In this document: positions 55,787 to 64,000 of the stretch, piece by piece
How the letters are laid out: every line of letters begins with the position of its first letter
How positions within the stretch are numbered: position 1 is the first letter of the stretch
From: Diphasiastrum complanatum
Lineage: Eukaryota > Streptophyta > Lycopodiopsida > Lycopodiales > Lycopodiaceae
DNA length: 64,000 bases
NCBI GenBank assembly: GCA_029204225.1
Contig: CM055112.1
Coordinates: 25,247,922-25,311,921, forward strand
Direction of reading: 5' to 3'
The notes under the pieces: generated by a model
Told to the model about the DNA's origin: nothing
Seen by the model: only the letters and a program-made list of their open reading frames with translations
Databases searched by the model: none
Translations under genes and position numbers: made by a program

Positions 55787-56610
55787 TGTGAAAAATTGTC
55801 AAGAATCTATCTTGGTTATTTTATGATTTTATGTTTGTGAGTACATTTCACATGTATGGAGCATGTTCCCATGTGTAAAATAGCTAGAAATAATTTATAA
55901 TGTTAACTTTAGGGGTATCATGAAGATTGGTAGTCAAGCATCTTGGTGTCACCAGGTGATAGGGCCAATTTTGGCTTTAGAGGTCAAATGGTCAAGTACA
56001 CAAGTTTTGTCATGATTAGGCCAAAATTCAATTGTGATGTAGCTCAAGCTAGTTAGGTTGCTTACACATGTCAAGCTTAGGTTTGATGAGTGATGCAACC
56101 TATGTGGTGGCAAAAGTCAAAGGGTCCAATCATAAGAGAGAGATGTGTTGGAAGGGTCCAATCAAAAGTGAGGGATGTTGCATCACATATCCAATAGGAT
56201 TACAGAGGCTATGTTTAAGAGGTCCAGTAAATCAAGCATGGATCTCCACGAGTTTCTATATGTACTTTCATTCCCTTCATTAATGTAAGAGAGATCTACG
56301 AGTTTTTGAGTTAATTTGGAGATTTGCCAATTTTGCTTGTATTGCCTTCTCTCTCTAGATGAGCCCAAAAGTGGTATTTTCTCTCTCTACTCGAGGAGAG
56401 GAGCTTGTTGGGACTTAGTTTATTTCATGAAGTCTTCCACACGTGTGAAACACCTTTTGGTAATGAATGAATGCATGTAGAATGGTCTTTTTGCCTTAGA
56501 TCTTGTCATTGATCTTGGATTTCAATCAATAGGTGATCTATAGTGCATGAACCAAGCTTAGGAGATCAATTTCACACATTAGGACATTCCCACATGTGTG
56601 AATTTTCACA
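55787..56610 (+). repeat. 3' LTR of the outer copia derivative
   Basis: Starts TGTGAAAAATTGTCAAG, close to the young copia's TGTTGAAAATTGTCAC, and ends TTTCACA. At about 824 bp it is similar in length to the 862-bp LTR. It keeps a decayed version of the promoter module (TTTCACATGTATGGAGCATG then TTCCCATGTGTAAAA near 55848-55880) and a G-box palindrome CACACGTGTGAAA at 56438-56450. Confidence 0.75.
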
Positions 56611-56964
56611 TGCACTTGTTTAATACGTGCATTGTAGATCATGTGTAGAAAAGGACTATTTTAAAGATCGTTCATGTATTGGAGAATCTTGAAGTTATGT
56701 TCTCCTAGAAAAATATGTAAGGTCGTCGATGAAAAATGATCGATTTGAAAAAATGAAAAAATGAAATTGTAGAATTGGTCTTGAGTAAGCCTACAAACGT
56801 TTTTGGATGCAAATGTGATACAAGGTGCATGTGATCATGTTGGGGTTAGCATGATTTGAATAATGTCAATCTTGACTTAAGTCAACATTTATACTTTCAC
56901 TACTGACTATATAATATGAATGATTTTAGATTTTCAACAATTGTAGTCTTCATTTCACAATAAT
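56611..56964. other. No gene recognised
   Basis: AT-rich spacer between the outer LTR and the inverted SAP segment. Confidence 0.5.
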
Positions 56965-57420
56965 ACATTGAAACACATCTGATTAGCAGTAACAAGAAAA
57001 TATACATACTGCCTAAAAGAATTTATACTTAAAAAGTTTAAAAATAAAAACAGGATAAATCATGTTTTTTATTCAAAAAATTTGAAAAAAAAAATTATGT
57101 GCACATTCCAAAAAACCCCAATGTTTTTTTCAAAAATGTGTTCCGGAACAAGGCCTTGCAATTATTGTGTACATCTATAACTACACAAGTTTGATGATGA
57201 AATGGATCATGTAGAGTTTGTGTGTGAGATGAAGATCCTTTTGATGCTCATGCATTGCACTAAAGGCATCAATCTTTCTTGTACTTGCACGATCAACAAT
57301 TGCAACCTCACTAATCACGTGCTTCATTGCTCTCAAAAGAATTATTGAGGGCTCCAATCTCTTAAGGGGCCAATGAGAGACTTTAGGTCTGCCACATGGT
57401 CACCCCAACTGAGGGCTAAA

Positions 57421-57445
57421 GACGTGGTGGCCACAACTATAAAAG
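57421..57445 (+). promoter_or_regulatory. SAP copy 3 core promoter
   Basis: TATAAAAG at 57438-57445, with an ACGTGG element (GACGTGGTGG, 57421-57430) directly upstream, an ABRE/G-box-like core. Transcription would begin around 57470. Copy 1 has TATAACAG at the same place. Confidence 0.6.
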
Positions 57446-57485
57446 GCTGATACCCTCGAACACATAATTAGTCGTCAATTGTGAT

Positions 57486-57881
57486 ATGAGATGGAGCATA
57501 GCCGAAGGAATGCGTCATCTACGATATCTGCTCACTGAGCCATTGCAGGAAGGTTTCAGTTCTATCCTGCTCGCGATTTTGTGCTTTTGCCTTGTTGTGT
57601 ATCTGATGTGTCTTGAAAGCTATGGCCATAATGCACCTTCTGTCAATGCTTTGGTAAATATTAAGCATAAATCAAGTTGGAGTTCGTTTCCTTCAATTTT
57701 GTCTACTGTCGAAGATCTTGTCGCAATAAACCTTGCCCTTGTTCACAGTGCATTGTGTATTCAGGTCCAGGAAGACATGCAATTAGCGGTGCCAGCAAAC
57801 CTTTCGTTGCTAGGTCCATGTACACGCCTTCAAAGCGGAACATGTACCTGTGAAGCAGATAGCTCCCAGAGGGTTGTGTAA
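57486..57881 (+). other. Upstream ORF in the SAP 5' region
   Basis: A 131-codon frame beginning ~40 bp after the TATA box and ending 15 bp before the SAP ATG. Residues ~22-46 are hydrophobic (FSSILLAILCFCLVVYLMCL). It is preserved only in part in copy 1 (1619-1804). Many plant SAP genes have a 5'-UTR intron; TGTATTCAG|GTCC near 57763 could be a 3' splice site, in which case this frame is mostly intron. If unspliced, it would be an unusually long upstream ORF limiting SAP translation. Confidence 0.4.
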
Positions 57882-57896
57882 TTAAGACACAAATAA

Positions 57897-58442
57897 ATGT
57901 CTGGGGAAAGTTGGAAGCATGACAATGGAAGGCACCACCAGGCTCCTGAAAGGCCTGTTCTTTGTGCGAATAATTGTGGGTTTTTTGGGAGTAAGGACAC
58001 AATGAACTTGTGCTCAAAGTGTTACACATCAAATTTTGTGATCGGGCGAGACAACAACTTCACTGGAATGAGTTTTGAGGAAACTGCCACGACGTTAAAA
58101 ACATCAAACGCCGAATTGACATCCTCCCGGCCGGTTGATTTACTGAGGGAAGGTAGAGACGTAGCTACAGTTGCATCACACACTGAGCTTGCTGACATTG
58201 GAAAACCTGCCACTGGCGTTTCGACAGAAGCTACCGCATCTCATGACCCTAGTCGCTGCTTTTCCTGTAGCAAACGTGTTCCATTGTATGGGCTAATTAA
58301 ATGCCGATGCGAAAATGTATTTTGCTCATTGCACCGATACGCTAAAACGCATCAGTGTACAACTAATTACAAAGCGATTGGGCGCGATGCCATCGCAAAG
58401 GCAAATCTTGTAGTCAAGGCTAAAAAGTCACAGAGAATTTAA
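57897..58442 (+). CDS. A20/AN1 zinc-finger stress-associated protein, copy 3 (intact ligands)
   Basis: A 181-residue frame, the only one of the three copies with all zinc ligands. The A20 finger has C23, C27, C39 and C42. The AN1 finger has C121, C124, C136, C138, C143, H146, H152 and C154. The usual tail AIGRDAIAKANLVVKAKKSQ follows. The start MSGESWKHDN follows a TATA box and a 5' region shared with copy 1. Proteins of this class act in stress responses, with A20-mediated ubiquitin binding known for some members; the partner here is unknown. The coding region is intronless, as common for SAPs. Best candidate for a functional host gene in the window. Confidence 0.85.
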   Translation: MSGESWKHDNGRHHQAPERPVLCANNCGFFGSKDTMNLCSKCYTSNFVIGRDNNFTGMSFEETATTLKTSNAELTSSRPVDLLREGRDVATVASHTELADIGKPATGVSTEATASHDPSRCFSCSKRVPLYGLIKCRCENVFCSLHRYAKTHQCTTNYKAIGRDAIAKANLVVKAKKSQRI

Positions 58443-58549
58443 ATGATTGACAGTTGAATATTGCTTAAACAACTTCCTTATTCTACTGAGTCCTGAGCAA
58501 TATCTATAGCGGGAATTTTTGGTCATAGATTATCGTATTCATTGTGTGC

Positions 58550-59620
58550 ATCGGGCCCGCTACAAGATGGGGTGGCATCACTCGAGAGCTCCTTCAGCTC
58601 AGCCAACTCTTCATCGACAAGAGCCTTCGCATCCTCGAGCGATTGTAAGAACTCGACTCAAAAATTTTCGAGCATCTGGCCTTGGAGCTGGTTCAGCTTC
58701 GTGAGATCGACTGTGATTGACCTTGCATTGGTACTCAGAGACAGAGTAGCTTCTGCCTTTAGTCTTGTCATTTGCTCCTCCTTTAAATGTTTCTGGAGAG
58801 TGACATTGTGTTGATTCACAGCCAAAATTTGCTGCTTCAAATAATCATTTTGAGTCTGAAAATTGTCAGACTTGGCCTGAATCGTCTTATTTGTCTGCTT
58901 CAAAGAATCAGCTTCCTTTATTAGAGTCTGAAGCTATGTTTCGAGAGAACGATTTTGTTCGATCAGCTTCGTGTTGTCTGATTCGAGCGAATCGATCTTC
59001 TCAAAGGACTCCTTCAGAGAGTCTATTGATTTTCTCTCCGAGTTGATAAGCTGCCTGCATCGTGAGTTGTCGGTGATACTTGTCAAATTCATATACTTCA
59101 GCCACTAGGTTCTTGGCTTTCTCTGTCATGGATCGAAACCACTGGGGCTGGTCGTCTGGTTCTTCTTCATCTGCCACAGGTGCCCCAGTGTCGCCTTCAG
59201 CAACTGTTCGTCCATTGTCTGATGTGTCGGACTAGGTTGCGTCATCCTCATAGGTGGATGCACTCTGCTGCCTCTGAGATGTGGAAGCAGATGTTGGCTT
59301 TGAAGAATCAGCAGCAGCAGCAGCTCCATCGGTATCCATTGCCACAACTTCACTCTCCATAGTAGTGGTGGCTGCTACTTCGACTACTGGTGCAGCATCG
59401 GATGTAACCGGAATAGGTACGGAAATGAGACTGGAAAGATCAATTGGCTTGGGAGCCAACATCCTTCCCGTTAGCATTATTTTTTCTTGCTCAGTCAAAA
59501 TTTGAAAATGAGTGCACAGGCGAGAAACATGGGCTTTGACTCCATAAAACTTTTGATGTTTGATCCAGCACACTAGATTACCCGCAAGCGCATCCTGTTC
59601 ACATGGTCATTACCACAGTT
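58550..59620 (-). pseudogene. Coiled-coil ORF fragment, relative of the Tat-like extra ORF
   Basis: On the minus strand, frame 59232-59573 runs from a globular part (CWIKHQKFYGVKAHVSRLCT, EQEKIMLTGRMLAPKP) into an Ala/Thr/Ser-rich acidic linker (VVEVAATTTMESEVVAMDTD). The linker continues past a stop (GDTGAPVADEEEPDDQPQWF), then comes a long heptad-rich stretch ending in frame 58658-58903 (NDYLKQQILAVNQHNVTLQK). The order globular, acidic linker, coiled coil is that of 34686-35303 plus 41110-41896. Several stops and shifts. Function unknown; probably a retroelement accessory ORF. Confidence 0.45.
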
Positions 59621-59712
59621 TCACATGATATTTTGATAGTTGAAGTCCTCGGGGTTGAAATTAGTCCTCCTTTGGTATCTACTTCAAATGCTACATGGGC
59701 AAACCCCCACCC

Positions 59713-59713
<1 letters not shown>

Positions 59714-59739
<26 letters not shown>
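59714..59739. repeat. (CT)n microsatellite
   Basis: About 26 bp of CT following a C-rich stretch. Confidence 0.9.
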
Positions 59740-59744
<5 letters not shown>

Positions 59745-59869
59745 AGATGGCATCCAACCCACTTTAATTTGGACGTAATTCAACCCTCTTTGATCTAGAA
59801 GCACTTAAGAAATACGTTCTCAACATACTTTTCTTTTCTCATGGTTTATGTTTTTGTTGGCAGATCTTG

Positions 59870-60370
59870 TCACAAAACTGTGAATATCGATCGTAAAATT
59901 GTGAATATTGGTGGTGAAGTTGTGTATACTTATCGTGATATTCTGAATATTGATCATAATTCTTTGAAAAAGTTTTAAAACTTTGACTGTGAATGTTCAT
60001 TGTCAATCATCTATATGTTAACTGTGAACATCATCATTATGAAAGATGATTATTAAATTACAAGTATATTTAGATGATAAATACCACTATTGTGAACTGT
60101 TTTTGTCAATATTAAATTGCAAAATTGTGAGTAGTCAATCATGACTTTTGTAGATTGTCAAACTATGGACAGTGAATCTTGACATTTTTTATAGTGCAAT
60201 TGTAAATAATGAACAACAACTTTTCTAATTACCCAAGTTATGAAATGTAAATCATAAATAATAAATCATGACTTTTCTTGATATTGAATATAAATTCTAT
60301 AGATTATATCAAATTATGAAATTAGTAAATACTGAATCACGATATTTGTAATTGCACAAATTATGTCCAT
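59870..60370. repeat. Degenerate GTGAATATTGATCRT repeats
   Basis: Words such as TGTGAATATCGATCGTAAAA, TTGTGAATATTGG, CTGAATATTGATCAT, AATCATGACTTTT and TGAATCACGATATTTG recur at irregular ~20-40 bp spacing. No coding frame. It resembles an old, diverged satellite-like stretch. Confidence 0.5.
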
Positions 60371-60639
60371 TCTTGTGCATTTAGTTTGTTACGGCATTTT
60401 CCACTCAGGGGAAAACAACATAACAGGATACAACACCACTATGTGTTCAGTGTCGTGTTGTTATGAGAATGGCCATACACATCCCAAACACAAAGCTAAC
60501 TAGGAGATCCCTGACATGTTCTATCGACCAAGCCATACCTCTATAGCTAATAGAGGTTTTCCAGGGCTCTAGAGACATAGCCTATAAAGGATTATACTCA
60601 CTTCCTTAGTCTTCTTGAAACTCACGACTTGCACTAATG
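60371..60639. other. No feature recognised
   Basis: Short non-coding interval between the degenerate repeats and the minus-strand coding relic. Confidence 0.4.
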
Positions 60640-61791
60640 ATATCTTGCTCGCTTGCGAAGTTCTAGAGCTACCTCCTTCTCGTATTCTTCTTGAGGATCT
60701 CTTCCAGAATCCTTGATGATATCATTTAAGTTCTCTAATACATACTCTGGCAATGGATCGGGAAGCCCTAGATGCAATTCAATATATTGGGTAAAGGATC
60801 ACTACAAGGGAACTACAGTCAGCATTATGTCTAACTCTAAACACGCTATCTCCAACTAGGAGATGTCTATGGAAATCCTTGGAATAGAAATAATGATAAA
60901 CCCTTCCATCTCTACTCAATTGGCAGAAGTCATCTAGTAGAGGTAGCTCTCGCAATCCTAACCCAGTCATAACAATCCAGGACCAGATCTCGTCCTAATA
61001 GCACTTTGAAGTTCTATGGAGTGTGTTGCTACCAAGACCCATGAGTCGTTCATTTTGATGTACATGGATGTTTTGACTCTAAATCCCTCATTATCAACTT
61101 CAATGGCTAAATCCCCAGCCCTTACAATTCCAATGGTGGTGTCTAAGGATATCAGTTCTACTGAAGCCCATCCAATTATTCTGACTACGGGACATACCTC
61201 CTTGGGTTTGAGGTGTAGGCCATATACTAGTTGATTACTTCTTTGACATGTCAAGCCCTCAATATAACTATACACCAATCAACTACCTCTCAAACATACA
61301 GAGTTTATCACATAACTAGCATCCCTCAGCTAGTGATTATCAACATCCACCTCTATGCATGTGCGGACTTTTGATATTTTTAGAAGAGGATCAGAATGTA
61401 GACATCCCTAGTCCTACCATAGTAAAGCAGAGGTAATATGTAGGGCTCTGGAGTTTCTAGGATCTCTGCTAATCTAGCGGCACCAAAGATGGACACAATC
61501 CATTGTTGGTACATTATTTTCAGACTTGTAAGGACGGTGATATACAGATAAGGTGTAGTAGTGTACGGAATATTACGACCTATGGGAGGGCTTGGACGAA
61601 ACATTCTCGATGCTTATTGTCATTAGGTAGTGAATCATGGTTGTATTATATGACCCATTTCCAAAGTACTCGATAAGTATACCCCTTCCATCTAAATACT
61701 CATGGGAGCTATTCAAGTGTAGCGTGCAATTCCCCAACCATCTTGGTTTATGGATGGCCAACAATGAATAGTCAAGAACCGTATGTTCCAA
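60640..61791 (-). pseudogene. Unrecognised broken coding region
   Basis: Four collinear minus-strand frames with protein-like composition: 61573-61791 (LGNCTLHLNSSHEYLDGRGI), 61380-61604 (PYLYITVLTSLKIMYQQWIV), 60967-61278 (CPVVRIIGWASVELISLDTT, then GDLAIEVDNEGFRVKTSMYI), 60779-60970 (RVYHYFYSKDFHRHLLVGDS), and, in a shifted phase to about 60648, LPEYVLENLNDIIKDSGRDP. Adjacent frames overlap, so a single gene of about 370 codons broken by a few shifts is likely. No catalytic motif or known domain was recognised. It could be a host, viral or mobile-element gene. Confidence 0.45.
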
Positions 61792-64000
61792 CGAGTTATC
61801 GCGACTATTGTGGTTCTAGATGAAGATCGACAATGGGCTAGTTCTTAACTAACATAGTGTGTTCCAACCACAGTGAGCTGAACCTCGCTCCTGTGTTCCA
61901 AGGAGACGAGGATGACTTGCTTAATTCATTCATCACATTCACTCAAGCAACATTCCTTAAAGGCTTTGTCCATGCATTCAGACAAAAAGCAATCACTCTG
62001 AGCAAGCTAGCAATCCTGCTAGAGTCTAAAACTATCATCACCTCAAATCACAACTATCCTGCATTTAACTTTCTCCTGAGACATAACAATACACTGTCTA
62101 TGAGTTCTTTTAGCATACCATGACATTTCTTAATGAAGACATGGAAGAAAACAGTATGCATTAAAGATTTTTGCAGTAAGAAATTATAATCACTACTGCA
62201 ACATCTATGACATACACAATTGTATCATCTATCACAGATTGAATATGTAGGTAGCAAAGAGTGAGAACAAAACGAGGAAACTTACATGTAAGGTTCTCTT
62301 TCTAGGCCTCCTTCAGCTCCAACCTACTGGAAATCAGAGAGCAACTGAGGATTTTTCAGAGAGTGGCAATTTGTCCTTCATGGTCAGAATCAACATCTCG
62401 AGTCAAGTAGTATTCATCAGCTCAAGTGCCTTACATAATGGAAGATATCATGCTGGAATTTGCTCACAAGTGTATCTCTCCAGGCTGTCAGAGATTGATC
62501 ATCATGAAGCTTACGAATAAGATCCATAGAATCAAAACCTTTCTTCATATCACCACTATCTGGAGTGGGCACACTGACAGTGTCACTGATAGGTGTTGCT
62601 CAACGCAATCAAGATTATGTAGGTACTAAAACAATGGTCTCCTCAGATGATTGTATCATAAACTGAAACTCCACATCAAACTGTGCCATTTGCACTATGA
62701 GGATGTTCAACGATGATGGTTCTCAGTGGCAGTAGTAGCGATGAAGTGCCTCACATATCAAGTTGCATCTGGAAGGGTAGGAATCAGTAGTCAACTACAA
62801 TACTTTTACTAGTACAATCGTTGGATCTTCAAAGACAACTCCATGAACATTGTATCTCTGGTAGCACTCATAGCAATGACTCTTGGGAATACGTGCATGT
62901 AAGACAGCATTCATGCGGCTCCTCTGCACAGTGATGCTCACGTTGTAGTTCCAACAAATGTAGTCATGGAAAAAGGCCCTCCAAAGAAGTTGTCATACAG
63001 AATCACACTCCATCCAAGAACAATTTAGTGTGGATTGTTATTAGAAACTCTAAAAAATTGTTGCTCAAGCATTTGAAGTCATTGCTCGGCATCACTCGGG
63101 CCAGATAGGGTATCACTCAATGTTGGCACTCGGATCACAGTTACACTCAGACTGCAGCTGTTCTCAGAGGCACTACTCATTGGCTGTGCTCAGACCCAAT
63201 CGCTCAAGTTCAAACGATACATAGGAAGAAATGCTCACTCAGTGGCAGAGATTTACAAATCATTTTACTGATAACTCAAATAGGTAGCACTCAGATCAAG
63301 TTCCTAACAACTGGATTCTCAATTGAAGACCTGCATAGCTCCATTGTAGGCGTGAAAAGTTACATAATCTCAGAGGTGTGAACGCAGAATCGGCGTGATA
63401 AACCTACGCTCCCCATACAAAGCGATTTCTCTGATCAACGCACATAAAGGAGGATCTCAACTTTATTCACTCATGCAGTGATAGCGAAAAAACCGAGATT
63501 CTCTATCTCATGTATCCATGTGATGTACACACTCACACTTTCGATTACCAAAGCGTCCAATATAAAGTCATGGAATATAATAATGATGATCAATGATTGG
63601 TCAAGTATACTTATCCCCCAATGGTTGAAGGCCCACCCTTTCAACTCTTCATTCCCTTTTGCCCTTTGACCATTCAATACATCATTTCCAAGGGTTGATT
63701 TAGACTTTTTGGCATTGTGCCATGTGGACTCTTAAATGGCATTGAAGAGTGTGGATAGGGGCACATGGGCACCCATGACCAAAGTACATGGCCCATGTGG
63801 GTCAATGTTCTCATCCAATAGAAATGTCCCATTTGTCACCATGAGTCAAGGTCTTATGCCCGGTATTTCACATTTTGTCGGCATCTTCTCAAATTCAGAC
63901 GGTCTTTGACATTTTTCCGGTCCTTTTTGATAATTGATCTTTGGGTGGCCCTTATGCATTAGGTACTTCCTTAAGTATGAAGGTTTTGCCCATTTCGGTC
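61792..64000. other. No gene recognised
   Basis: Contains a plus-strand 88-codon frame at 61857-62123 without known domain, a zone rich in CACTCAG/CACTCGG words (about 63060-63300), and otherwise AT-rich unique-looking DNA up to the window end. No LTR, PBS or transposase signature was seen. Confidence 0.45.

Larger units (their letters stand above)
46296..56610 (+). mobile_element. Outer gag-only copia derivative, interrupted by a younger copia
   Basis: Direct repeats 46296-46824 and 56069-56610 are its LTR parts. A PBS follows the first at 46825 and a polypurine tract precedes the second LTR start at 55787. With the nested insertion (48661-54983) removed, its internal part is only about 2.6 kb and holds a Gag remnant but no protease, integrase or reverse transcriptase. 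Its Gag, polypurine tract and LTR start are related to those of the nested element. The 5' LTR lacks its first ~280 bp and no target duplication is visible. Confidence 0.8.
56965..58548 (+). repeat. Duplicated SAP-bearing segment, copy 3 (inverted)
   Basis: Matches the reverse complement of about 785-2375, covering promoter, 5' region, coding region and ~100 bp of 3' flank. The 3' similarity ends near TATCGTATTCATTG at about 58548, where a coiled-coil ORF fragment begins. The microsatellite zone of copies 1 and 2 is not included. Confidence 0.85.

Overview
The window looks like nuclear DNA from a land plant with a large, repeat-rich genome. The evidence is plant-type LTR retrotransposons of both superfamilies with plant primer-binding sites (TGGTATCAGAGC, complementary to initiator tRNA-Met, and an Asp-tRNA-type TGGCGCC... 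site), a BED/hAT transposase relic, and A20/AN1 stress-associated-protein (SAP) genes of the plant type. The species cannot be fixed from the sequence. Almost all of the 64 kb is mobile DNA or its debris. The credible host genes are one SAP gene with intact zinc ligands (57.9-58.4 kb, +), a near-intact diverged SAP copy (0.9-1.45 kb, -), a truncated third copy (5.7-6.1 kb, -), and one small secreted-protein gene (10.6-11.0 kb, -).

Layout. 0-6.1 kb: two direct copies of a SAP-bearing segment, separated by a Ty3/gypsy gag fragment, a minisatellite and a Ty1/copia RNase H tail. 6.1-9.7 kb: an LTR-like block and a decayed gypsy gag-protease remnant (-). 9.9-12.5 kb: a GC-rich long palindrome, the secreted-protein gene and short tandem duplications. 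13.3-21.0 kb: a head-to-tail Ty1/copia array (+) with a duplicated gag-protease and a truncated LTR at the internal junction. 21.4-23.4 kb: hAT transposase relic (+). 24.5-29.5 kb: two decayed copia elements (-). 29.5-42.4 kb: a Tat/Athila-like gypsy element (+) with repeat-rich leader and an extra coiled-coil ORF, interrupted by a chromovirus-like gypsy (-, 35.3-39.2 kb). 44.3-46.0 kb: palindromic tandem repeats and a broken gene with a ParB-like segment. 46.3-56.6 kb: an old gag-only copia derivative (+) into which a young, complete copia (-, 48,666-54,978) has inserted. 57.0-58.5 kb: the third SAP segment, inverted. 58.5-64 kb: a coiled-coil retroelement ORF fragment, degenerate repeats and an unrecognised broken coding region.

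The best-preserved unit is the 6.3-kb copia at 48,666-54,978: equal-length 862-bp LTRs with one mismatch seen by eye, a 5-bp target duplication, PBS, polypurine tract and one 1,326-codon gag-pol frame with every catalytic motif present. Its LTR promoter carries G-box palindromes (TTCACACGTGTGAA), and related sites recur in the older element it landed in. No cellular operon-like system, CRISPR array, rRNA or tRNA gene was seen. The most unusual features are the copia concatemer, the G-box-rich LTR family, the SAP triplication with different zinc-ligand losses, and the unassigned ParB-like and 60.6-61.8 kb coding relics.
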